Assembly (NCBI GenBank): GCA_016931365.1
Contig: JAFGEY010000237.1
Coordinates: forward strand, 1-20,597
From: Anaerolineae bacterium
GTDB lineage: Bacteria > Chloroflexota > Anaerolineae > JAFGEY01
Direction: 5' to 3'
Length of the DNA: 20,597 bases
Positions 7,660 to 14,292 of this stretch are shown one piece after another. The position numbers and the translations under genes are program-made. Numbering within the stretch: the stretch's first letter is position 1; the number at the start of each line of letters is the position of its first letter. Below the pieces are notes generated by a model. That model searched no databases, was not told the DNA's origin, and saw only the letters and a list, made by a program, of their open reading frames with translations.

Positions 7660-9975
7660 CTAGCTTTTCCCCTCCTGCCGCCGAATATGATGCTCCTGCT
7701 GTTCGCGGCTGAGCATAGTGAAATAGGCGCACCAGCCGCCCATGCGCACGCGCAGCGACTCGTATTTGTCCGGCTCGCGTTGGGCCGTGCGCAGTTCCTC
7801 GGTGTCGGCGACAGTCAGCGTTATCATCGCCCCGCCAGTTTCCACAAACGCGCGCACCAGCCCGGCCAGGCGATTCGTGCCTTCCTCGCCCAATACCAGC
7901 CGTTTGGCCAGGCGCAGATCGAGCGGGCTGCCGGCGGGTAGGTTGTAATTCTGCATTTTGCTATACGACAGAATCGCGCCGGGGATGCCGCTCAGGTCGC
8001 GGCCCAGGGCCGGCGAAAAGTTGGACGAAACCGGCTCGCTGGCGCGCCGCCCGTCGGGCGACGCACCCAGCCCCTCACCGATGCCAACATACCAGGAAAA
8101 TGTGCCCACGCCGCAGGGGAATTTGATAATATCCTGGCACTGCCGGGCGTATTTTTCGACGATTTGCGTAAAGACTCGAATCAACTCGCGTCCTATGCAG
8201 TCGGCATGCTCATCGTCGTTGCCGTACTTGGGCGCAGCAGCGAGTTGGGCACGCAAGGATTCGTAACCCACAAAATCGGCATCCAGGGCATCGCATAACT
8301 CGGCCATAGACGCTTGCTTTTTCTCAAAAACCACGGTCTTGATTGCGGTGAGCGAGTCGATGGCGTGCGCGGCGCTCTCAGCCAGCATGCCATAGGTGCG
8401 GTATCTGGCCCCACCGGCAGTCATATCGCGCCGTGACTGGATCGCTCCGTCAATCAGCGCGCTGAGCAGTGGCACCGGTGCAATTGTAGATCGTTCGTCC
8501 ACCGCTTCGATCACCTGCTTCACCACCCGTTCGATCACCGCATCCAGTTGGACTACAAACGCACGCCAGACATCGTCGTAGCTCGTCCATTGTCGTGGAT
8601 CGCCGGTGTCCAGCCCTCCGGTCTCACCGGTCAGGCGGGTGACGCCACGACTAAAGACCCACTCGAGCGGCAGCATCACGCTGATGCGCTGGAATTTGAA
8701 ATCGGTGCGGCCTGGGATGATGACCTCCCAACAGCCGTCGTTGGTGTAATCGCGCGCGTCGGGCGTAGGGATGCCGATGCGTTCCAGCGAAGGGACGATC
8801 ATCTCATCGTTGAACATGGCCGGCATGCCGCCGCCCTCCTTGAGTGCTTCGCAGACCTGCCTGACCAGCGCGTCTGGCGAGGCTCTGTGCAGGCGCACGG
8901 CAAGCAAGGGATTGGTCATCTTGTTTTTTCGATAGCTGTCCAGGAGCAGCGCCGAAAGCAGATTGGTGCCATCTGCGCCTTCCGGCGTCAGCCCGCCGAT
9001 GACGATGTTCTGCAGCCAGTGGTTGGTCGCGTCGAGATTGTCGCGCTGGGTGCCCAGTTGCGAGGAAGAGGTGTGCCGTGTGCGCTGGCGCGAACTGCTT
9101 TGCTCCACCGTCCTCGATTCAGAACGCTGTTCTTCAGCAGTTTGCGCTCGTTCATTGAACTTGAGACAGAAACAGTCCACCAGCTCGGCGGCCTGCTCTA
9201 GCGTCAACCGCCCGGCCTCCAGGTCGGCTTGCAGGTAAGGCCAGACATACTGATCGAGCCGGCCCATCGCATTGCCATTCATCGTGCTGTGAAAGATCAT
9301 GTGCAGCAGCCAGACCGATTGCAAGGCCTGCCAAAAGGTCTGCGCCGGGCCGACGGGCGCCTGACGCAGGTTGGCAGCCATTTGACGCAACTCGGCAATA
9401 CGCTCGGCGGACGGCTGACCACCGACGGCTGACCGCCGATCTGCTTCCTGCTCGCAGCGATCAGCGAGACGATCTGCAAAGGCGATCACCCCATCGAGGG
9501 CGACGACGACCGAGTCGAGAAAGGCGGTTTCTGCATCATTTTGCACATATTGGCGCTGCGCTACGGCCTCCTGGTGGATGCCGTTCAGCCCCACGCGGAG
9601 GAGTTTGGGGTAATCGGGGACGATGTGGCCGAACACGGAATGGATGCTCAATCCGCGCGCCGCGGCCGCGTCGATTTCTTCCTCGGTGGCGTACTGGGGA
9701 AAGCCGCGCTCGGCGTGCAGGCGCGGCTCTTCCAGCGCCATCGAGCCGGCGAACAACTGCCCCTCCCACAGGTCAACCGGCATGTGGGCCAGCTTGAGCG
9801 CCATCGCCCGCGCCTTGCGCACCGGCAGCGGCTCGCTCATCAACCAGTCGTCAATGCGCGTCGGACAACCTTCCCAGGCCATGCCGGTGCGCTTCATCGC
9901 TTCGCGCACGCGGCGGCGCAGGTCGAGGACGCGGGGGGGGTCGGGGAATTGCCAATGGGTAATGCCATCATTCAT
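7660..9975 (-). CDS. Glycyl radical enzyme, divergent PFL/dehydratase-like type
   Basis: A 771-residue glycyl radical enzyme. The thiyl-radical cysteine is Cys415 in NDGCWEV, with Glu417 where dehydratase and lyase members carry a conserved glutamate (GCVE). The glycyl-radical loop is LRVRMGGWCAYF near the C-terminus; by alignment to RVSGY the radical glycine is Gly747. The single cysteine rules out true pyruvate formate-lyase, which has two adjacent ones. Trp in both motifs (usual GCVE and GY) marks a divergent branch whose substrate I cannot name. Two low-complexity coding insertions are present, at residues 179-192 and 281-313. An 8-base C run lies near the start (9933-9940). The activase follows 76 bases downstream, and the partnership is secure. 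AAAGGA lies about 9 bases before the ATG. No promoter was clear in the 125-base gap upstream. Confidence 0.92.
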   Translation of the reverse strand: MNDGITHWQFPDPPRVLDLRRRVREAMKRTGMAWEGCPTRIDDWLMSEPLPVRKARAMALKLAHMPVDLWEGQLFAGSMALEEPRLHAERGFPQYATEEEIDAAAARGLSIHSVFGHIVPDYPKLLRVGLNGIHQEAVAQRQYVQNDAETAFLDSVVVALDGVIAFADRLADRCEQEADRRSAVGGQPSAERIAELRQMAANLRQAPVGPAQTFWQALQSVWLLHMIFHSTMNGNAMGRLDQYVWPYLQADLEAGRLTLEQAAELVDCFCLKFNERAQTAEEQRSESRTVEQSSSRQRTRHTSSSQLGTQRDNLDATNHWLQNIVIGGLTPEGADGTNLLSALLLDSYRKNKMTNPLLAVRLHRASPDALVRQVCEALKEGGGMPAMFNDEMIVPSLERIGIPTPDARDYTNDGCWEVIIPGRTDFKFQRISVMLPLEWVFSRGVTRLTGETGGLDTGDPRQWTSYDDVWRAFVVQLDAVIERVVKQVIEAVDERSTIAPVPLLSALIDGAIQSRRDMTAGGARYRTYGMLAESAAHAIDSLTAIKTVVFEKKQASMAELCDALDADFVGYESLRAQLAAAPKYGNDDEHADCIGRELIRVFTQIVEKYARQCQDIIKFPCGVGTFSWYVGIGEGLGASPDGRRASEPVSSNFSPALGRDLSGIPGAILSYSKMQNYNLPAGSPLDLRLAKRLVLGEEGTNRLAGLVRAFVETGGAMITLTVADTEELRTAQREPDKYESLRVRMGGWCAYFTMLSREQQEHHIRRQEGKS
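9034..9135 (-). other. Low-complexity coding insertion in the GRE gene
   Basis: Residues about 281-313 of the GRE are rich in Ser, Arg, Gln and Thr (EEQRSESRTVEQSSSRQRTR then HTSSSQLGTQRDN). They interrupt the hydrophobic, conserved-looking stretches LVDCFCLKFNE and NHWLQNIVIGG. The frame is kept. It looks like a surface-loop insertion. Confidence 0.5.
9400..9441 (-). repeat. Short-repeat copy inside the GRE coding sequence
   Basis: GACGGCTGACC occurs at 9410-9420 and again at 9424-9434 (plus-strand reading), followed by GCCG. The words match the intergenic array at 649-708. It encodes residues about 179-192 of the GRE in frame (DRRSAVGGQPSAER). Confidence 0.55.
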
Positions 9976-10100
9976 CGCTAATCATCCTTTTACTGTGTGA
10001 AACGCGCTATGCGACTTTCCGAATCAGGAGCCAAGTGGAAGAAAAGCACGTCGCAAACGCCTGACGAACCTGCGCAGCCAGCGGCGCCAGGCCCCCGCTC

Positions 10101-10625
10101 TTAACCTCTGCCGCAAGCGCCGGGCCAATAGAGGCCGACCAAACCTATGAAATTGGACACCTCGGAGACGTGAAAGCGATTGCGTCGGGGATAAAGCAAC
10201 TTGAGATCGAATTTGTGCTCCAGTATCTCGGCCACGCGCTCATAGTCACCCCGTCGCAGGAACAACTCGGCATAGTTCAGGCGCGCAAACAAATAGTCGG
10301 GATTGCGGCGATAATTTTCCAAAATCGTGGCTTCCATCTTTTTGCGTTGCCCCGTCGCCGAATAAGCCACACTGAGATAATTGTATAAAAGTGGAATGTT
10401 GGGATATTTTTAGATCCATTCCAATAGCTCAGGGATCGCTTTTTTCGGCTGGGACTGCGCTTCATAGTGCAACCGTTCAAACGCATCCTGCACCGAATGG
10501 GGCAACTTGCGATACTCTCGATCCAAGATCGGCTCTGTGGTAATGTCGTATTCGACAACTTGAATCTCGTTCAGTTCATCGTCTGGTACTGTGAATTGTT
10601 GTCGGATATGGCGCTTTTTGGTCAC
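10101..10625 (-). pseudogene. TPR-type protein gene interrupted by one in-frame stop
   Basis: The reading frame runs from GTG at 10625 (AAAGGGA 5 bases upstream) for 71 codons to LLEWI, meets TAA at 10412-10410, and continues in the same frame as KYPNIPLLYNYLSVAYSATG. It goes on for a further 102 codons to 10101. The sequence after the stop (NPDYLFARLNYAELFLRRGDY) is typical tetratricopeptide helix pairing and reads straight on from the part before it. The simplest reading is a single substitution of a GAA (or CAA/AAA) codon to TAA. Either half could still be expressed; a GTG exists at 10370 after the stop. TPR proteins are protein-interaction scaffolds; no partner is evident. The stop is TAA, so selenocysteine or pyrrolysine recoding is excluded. 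It could also be a sequencing error. Confidence 0.75.
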
Positions 10626-10699
10626 TGTGCTCCCTTTCATACAAAACCGGTCCAACAGTGCGTAAATCCTATAACCTTTTTTCTCGCCGTCACCTTCCA

Positions 10700-11974
10700 C
10701 TACTCCAGCGGATACCGCCCAAACTCCCGCACCGCCTCATACAGCGCGACAAGGTTTTCCACTGGCGTCTGCGCCTGGACGTTGTGGACGGTGTTGAACA
10801 CGAACCCGCCGCCGGGGGCGAAAATCTGCACCCGCTCGCGCACCTCGGCACGCACCTGCTCCGGCGTGCCAAAGGGCAGCGTCTGCTGCGTGTCCACCCC
10901 GCCGCCCCAGAAGGTAATCCGGTTGCCAAACTGCCGCTTGAGTTCCGCTGCGTCCATCCCCTCTGCCGAGCACTGCACCGGGTTGAGGATGTCAAACCCG
11001 GCCTCAATGAAATCGGGGATCAGATCGACCACCGAGCCGCACGAGTGGATAAACGTTTTCCAGGAGGTATGGGCGTGCACCCAGTCGTTGACCGCCTTGT
11101 GGAAGGGCAGATACAGATCGCGGTAGGCCTGCCTGGATATGAACGGCCCGCGTTGGGTGCCAAAGTCGGTGCCGGTGATGAACACCGCCGCCACCCGCTC
11201 GCCGACGACGCGGTGAATTTTCTCCAGGTTGGCCAGGCCGATCTCGCACTGCCGCTCAAAGACGCGATAGACGTAAGGGCGGCGCAGGGCCGTGCTGACG
11301 TACCACTCTTCGATGTCGCGGATGCCCTTGGGGTATTTGAGCCAGGGCGCGGGCACCAGGGCAATATCGCCAAAGGCAGTGCCGCCGAAATTGGCGAGGA
11401 TTGATTTGTCAGTCTTTGTATAAAGACGTTCAGCCTCGCGGCGAAAATGGTCCAGATCGGCATCGCTGATCGGCCCAAATTCTTGTAGGTTGTCCTCGAC
11501 GTTCAAATGATCGTCGTCTACCGGCGGTTGGCGGACGATGGTGTCAAAGTACCAGCCATCGTTGGGCATGCGCCCGCTGGGCGGAGCCGACTTGTCGCCT
11601 TCCGGGTACATCAAGATGTCGCCGTTAGGTTCGGGGTCGATGTTGAACCCTTCCGGCACCAACACCGGCGTGCCGTCAAAGGTATGCCAGGGTTTCCAAC
11701 CTTCGTTCTTGAACCCAAACAACGTCTTTTCACTGCCCAGGCCGATCACGTCGACGCCCAATGCCTGCATCAAATCGGGAGCGATCTCGCCCAGCATCTG
11801 ATACGGCTCGACCACCTTGACCGGCGTGCCGGGCGCATCCAGACCGAGCGCCTGGCGCAGCGCATAGACCGCGCTGACGTGCATGCCGGTCACCGCGCTG
11901 GCCCCCAAGTCGAGCGGCACGCAGTCGGGTTCGCGGTGATTCAAGGCCAGTTGCACACGTTCACGCGAGTTCAT
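10700..11974 (-). CDS. UroD-family (MtaA/CmuA-like) methyltransferase-type protein
   Basis: A 424-residue protein of the uroporphyrinogen decarboxylase superfamily. It is closer to the corrinoid methyltransferase branch (MtaA/CmuA-like) than to heme-pathway HemE. The signs are the zinc-ligand pattern His310-x-Cys312 (FIHSCGS) with Cys335 (NPVQCSAEG) and the conserved C-terminal WGGGVDTQQTLPFGTPEQV (356-374). Members of this branch move methyl groups between corrinoid proteins and thiols, or demethylate small substrates; many are uncharacterised. No corrinoid protein gene is present in the window. The ATG at 11974 is preceded by GGAGGG (11981-11986), which sits 2 bases from a perfect hairpin. 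The GRE block lies downstream, separated by the broken TPR gene. A role in methylated-compound breakdown is an inference. Confidence 0.88.
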   Translation of the reverse strand: MNSRERVQLALNHREPDCVPLDLGASAVTGMHVSAVYALRQALGLDAPGTPVKVVEPYQMLGEIAPDLMQALGVDVIGLGSEKTLFGFKNEGWKPWHTFDGTPVLVPEGFNIDPEPNGDILMYPEGDKSAPPSGRMPNDGWYFDTIVRQPPVDDDHLNVEDNLQEFGPISDADLDHFRREAERLYTKTDKSILANFGGTAFGDIALVPAPWLKYPKGIRDIEEWYVSTALRRPYVYRVFERQCEIGLANLEKIHRVVGERVAAVFITGTDFGTQRGPFISRQAYRDLYLPFHKAVNDWVHAHTSWKTFIHSCGSVVDLIPDFIEAGFDILNPVQCSAEGMDAAELKRQFGNRITFWGGGVDTQQTLPFGTPEQVRAEVRERVQIFAPGGGFVFNTVHNVQAQTPVENLVALYEAVREFGRYPLE

Positions 11975-11988
11975 CGTTCACCCTCCAG

Positions 11989-12023
11989 CCCATCGTCTCC
12001 ACGTTCAGTATGGAGACGATGGG
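11989..12023 (-). promoter_or_regulatory. Perfect 13-bp hairpin abutting the Shine-Dalgarno of the UroD-family gene
   Basis: CCCATCGTCTCCA (11989-12001) and TGGAGACGATGGG (12011-12023) are exact complements around a 9-base loop. The 3' arm in the minus-strand transcript ends 2 bases before GGAGGG. No T-tract follows, so it is not a standard terminator for the upstream SPFH gene. It may control translation, stabilise the 3' end of the SPFH mRNA, or bind a dimeric regulator as DNA. Confidence 0.6.
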
Positions 12024-12067
12024 AGCAGAAAATTTCAGTGTTGTGTAAATAGCGCTGCCGCGATCGA

Positions 12068-14077
12068 TCAGCCGTTCACGGGCGGAGTAGCATCCGATCC
12101 GGTCTTTTGGATGCTCTGGCGGATCTGGACGCGCAGGGCCTCAGCCTCTGGCGTGTGCGCTGCCTCATCTCGCGCCGCGGCGACTTGCAGCCCCAGCCGT
12201 TCAGAGAGCAGCATAGTCAGCAGCCCTTCCATAATGCTGCTGGTGCCAACCCCACCGTCGGTCCCACCGCCGCCGACCACCACGCGCGGCACCACATCCA
12301 CCCCGGACTGCTGGATCGCTTCGGCAAAGCGGTTCATCACCTGCTGGGTCACCTGGAACTGCGGGCCGCCGTAGGCCTTGACCTGTTCCTCGGTGGCGAT
12401 GGCCTGACCAATACCGATGCGAGCCACCTTTTCGGCCTCGGCTTCGGCCAGAGCGCGGATCTGCGCTGCCTGTTGCAGAGCGCGCTGGTATTCGGCCTTG
12501 CCCTGGTTGGTCTGCACGGTGATGTCCAACTCGGATTCAGTGATCTGCTGCTGCTGCCGGGCGCGCGCTTCGGCTTCGCGCAGTTCACGTTCTTTGGTCG
12601 CCGCCATTTCCTGCCGTCCATAGGTCTCGACCTGCTCGACAGCAATCTGGCGAGAACGCAACTGGTTCAGGATGATCTCGATCTGCTTGTCGCCGCTTGT
12701 CGATGCGGGCGTGCCGATCAGCACCTCTTCCAGTTCCAGGTTATAGTGCTCAAACCTTTCCTTCATTTCCATGCTCGAGATCTTTTGGATGTTGCTGCGC
12801 TCCTGGATCAGTTGAATGAGCGTGCGCGTCTGGCCGATGTTCTTGAAATAGGCGGCCACCATCGGGTCGAGCGTTTGTTCCACCAGCCGTTTGACGTCAC
12901 CGAAACGTTGAATCACCAACGGCGCTTTCTGATAGTCAATGTGAATGACTACCGACAGCGGCAGCGATGGCTCAAAGGCGTCCTTGGTGATCAGTGAGAC
13001 TTCGCTCAGGTTTTCGTCATAGTGGTGCGAACCCACCTCGCTGCGAATCCATTTGAGAATGATGTTGGTGGTCGGCACGGTGATCACCTTTCCGGCATAG
13101 GTGTTGAAAGCATACTTGCCGGGCATCAGCGGCTCGCTCCACACGCCCCGGTTGCCCTTTTTCACCAGCTCACCATGCCGGTATTCAGTGCCCGAGAGAT
13201 CCTCGCCGACTTCACCGCTGTAAAAAACGACCACGCCCACCGTGCCCACTTCGATCACCGTCTTGGAGATCATTTCCACGGTGGCGAACAGCCGGTTGAT
13301 ATAGTAGGTGCCTTCGACCAGCACCTGCAACTGGCGTCCGCGCATGCCACCGGCCTGCAAAAAACGGTCCGGGTCCTGGAAACCGTTGTGGTAGGTTTCG
13401 GCGTTCTTGGGGTCTTCGCCCATGACCGGCGCAATGATCGTGCCTTGTGGCAGCGAAGGCCCGTCGTGGACGGTGACAATGCCTGCCTTGTCATCGGTGT
13501 CTTTGATCACCACCGGACGGAAACCGCTGCGTTCGGCGATGACCTCGGCCATCCGTTGGACCGTCTTCTCTTCTTCGCGGTTCAGCGGCAGATAATGGAC
13601 TCCTTCTTCGGTGATGACGATGAACTGGGCCAGGTTGATGGCATAGGTGCCTTCACGCAAAACGCGCCGCTGCGGGCCGCGCTGTCCGCCGCTGCGCAAG
13701 AATGTAACCACATCCTGGAAATCGCTGACGGTGTCGTTGGACGCCAAGACCTGGGCGGGACGAAGCGGCTGGCCGTCGCGGGCAAAGATATAGCCGATCT
13801 TGCCTTGCGGAATGGTGACCAGCGGCGCAATGTGAACGCGGTACTGGATAGGAATGAGGTAATGCAGGCCGCCGCGCAGCACGTTGGGCTGATAGCCGGC
13901 CTCTCCGGCCAGAGCAATAAACCCTTGCTTGACCGATCCCTTACCGCTCCATCGTTTTTCGACGATGCCGATGCGACTGTTCGGGATATAACGAATGCCC
14001 GAAAGGGCCAAAATTGCAAGGGCCAGAAAAAACAACACCAAAAGCGGCACACCTAACCACAAAATAGTCTCCCACAT
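12068..14077 (-). CDS. SPFH/Band 7 (flotillin-like) membrane protein
   Basis: A 669-residue membrane-anchored protein. One N-terminal transmembrane helix (about residues 5-27) is followed by a long region with repeated beta-rich units (NSRIGIVEKRW, VGTVGVVVFYSG, with GKYAFNTYAGKVITVPT). An SPFH/Band 7 core runs to about 460. A charged Ala/Glu/Gln-rich coiled coil spans about 475-565 (REAEARARQQQQ, AEAEAEKVARIG). A Gly-rich linker (601-611, VGGGGTDGGVG) precedes a short C-terminal helix region. Flotillin-like proteins oligomerise on membranes and organise microdomains; the specific role here is unknown. The start at 14077 is chosen for AGGAG (14084-14088), 6 bases upstream, and because the membrane helix then begins at once; a start at 14194 would add 39 residues overlapping operator-like repeats. 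It has its own promoter. Confidence 0.88.
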   Translation of the reverse strand: MWETILWLGVPLLVLFFLALAILALSGIRYIPNSRIGIVEKRWSGKGSVKQGFIALAGEAGYQPNVLRGGLHYLIPIQYRVHIAPLVTIPQGKIGYIFARDGQPLRPAQVLASNDTVSDFQDVVTFLRSGGQRGPQRRVLREGTYAINLAQFIVITEEGVHYLPLNREEEKTVQRMAEVIAERSGFRPVVIKDTDDKAGIVTVHDGPSLPQGTIIAPVMGEDPKNAETYHNGFQDPDRFLQAGGMRGRQLQVLVEGTYYINRLFATVEMISKTVIEVGTVGVVVFYSGEVGEDLSGTEYRHGELVKKGNRGVWSEPLMPGKYAFNTYAGKVITVPTTNIILKWIRSEVGSHHYDENLSEVSLITKDAFEPSLPLSVVIHIDYQKAPLVIQRFGDVKRLVEQTLDPMVAAYFKNIGQTRTLIQLIQERSNIQKISSMEMKERFEHYNLELEEVLIGTPASTSGDKQIEIILNQLRSRQIAVEQVETYGRQEMAATKERELREAEARARQQQQITESELDITVQTNQGKAEYQRALQQAAQIRALAEAEAEKVARIGIGQAIATEEQVKAYGGPQFQVTQQVMNRFAEAIQQSGVDVVPRVVVGGGGTDGGVGTSSIMEGLLTMLLSERLGLQVAAARDEAAHTPEAEALRVQIRQSIQKTGSDATPPVNG

Positions 14078-14096
14078 CTTGTACTCCTGCTCTCTA

Positions 14097-14117
14097 GCCG
14101 CCCCATTCGGTGGCGGC
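14097..14117 (-). promoter_or_regulatory. Leader hairpin before the SPFH ribosome site
   Basis: GCCGCC (14097-14102) and GGCGGC (14112-14117) are exact complements around a 9-base loop, ending 9 bases from AGGAG of the SPFH gene. It is likely present in the mRNA leader. Confidence 0.4.
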
Positions 14118-14123
14118 ATTTTG

Positions 14124-14173
14124 AAACGACATCGGTCGTTTTGACACAAAGTGTGTCGACATGATCGTGTCGA
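14124..14173 (-). promoter_or_regulatory. Three successive inverted repeats downstream of the SPFH promoter
   Basis: AAACGAC-ATCG-GTCGTTT (14124-14141), GACACA-AAG-TGTGTC (14143-14157) and TCGACA-TGATCG-TGTCGA (14156-14173) are three perfect inverted repeats in 50 bases. They lie just past the predicted transcription start and look like an operator cluster or a structured leader. Confidence 0.5.
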
Positions 14174-14181
14174 TGTGTCTG

Positions 14182-14210
14182 AGTATATACCCAAATAGCA
14201 TGCACATCAA
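14182..14210 (-). promoter_or_regulatory. Sigma70-type promoter of the SPFH gene
   Basis: Reading the minus strand, TTGATG (14210-14205) and TATACT (14187-14182) are separated by 17 bases. Transcription would start near 14175, about 100 bases before the ATG at 14077. The rest of the gap, 14211-14292, shows only a weak 4-bp stem (CGAG/CTCG) followed by TTTT after the UroD-family stop. Confidence 0.65.
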
Positions 14211-14292
14211 GTTATTTTCTCGACAGAATGCAGGGATCACAGGAGTGCAAGAGGCAGAAAACCGAGCGGGGACTCGCTGGATGGCACGGCGA

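Noticed and set aside
7660..9975. True pyruvate formate-lyase (pflB)
   Set aside because: It lacks the adjacent Cys-Cys pair, and its activase carries extra ferredoxin clusters absent from PflA.
10410..10412. Recoded stop in the TPR gene
   Set aside because: The codon is TAA; selenocysteine uses TGA and pyrrolysine TAG, so recoding is not a reasonable explanation.
10700..11974. Heme-pathway uroporphyrinogen decarboxylase (hemE)
   Set aside because: The His-x-Cys plus Cys metal pattern and the C-terminal blocks fit the methyltransferase branch, and no heme genes are adjacent.
14078..14194. 39-codon extension of the SPFH protein
   Set aside because: It overlaps the inverted-repeat leader and predicted start site of transcription; AGGAG and the membrane helix support 14077.
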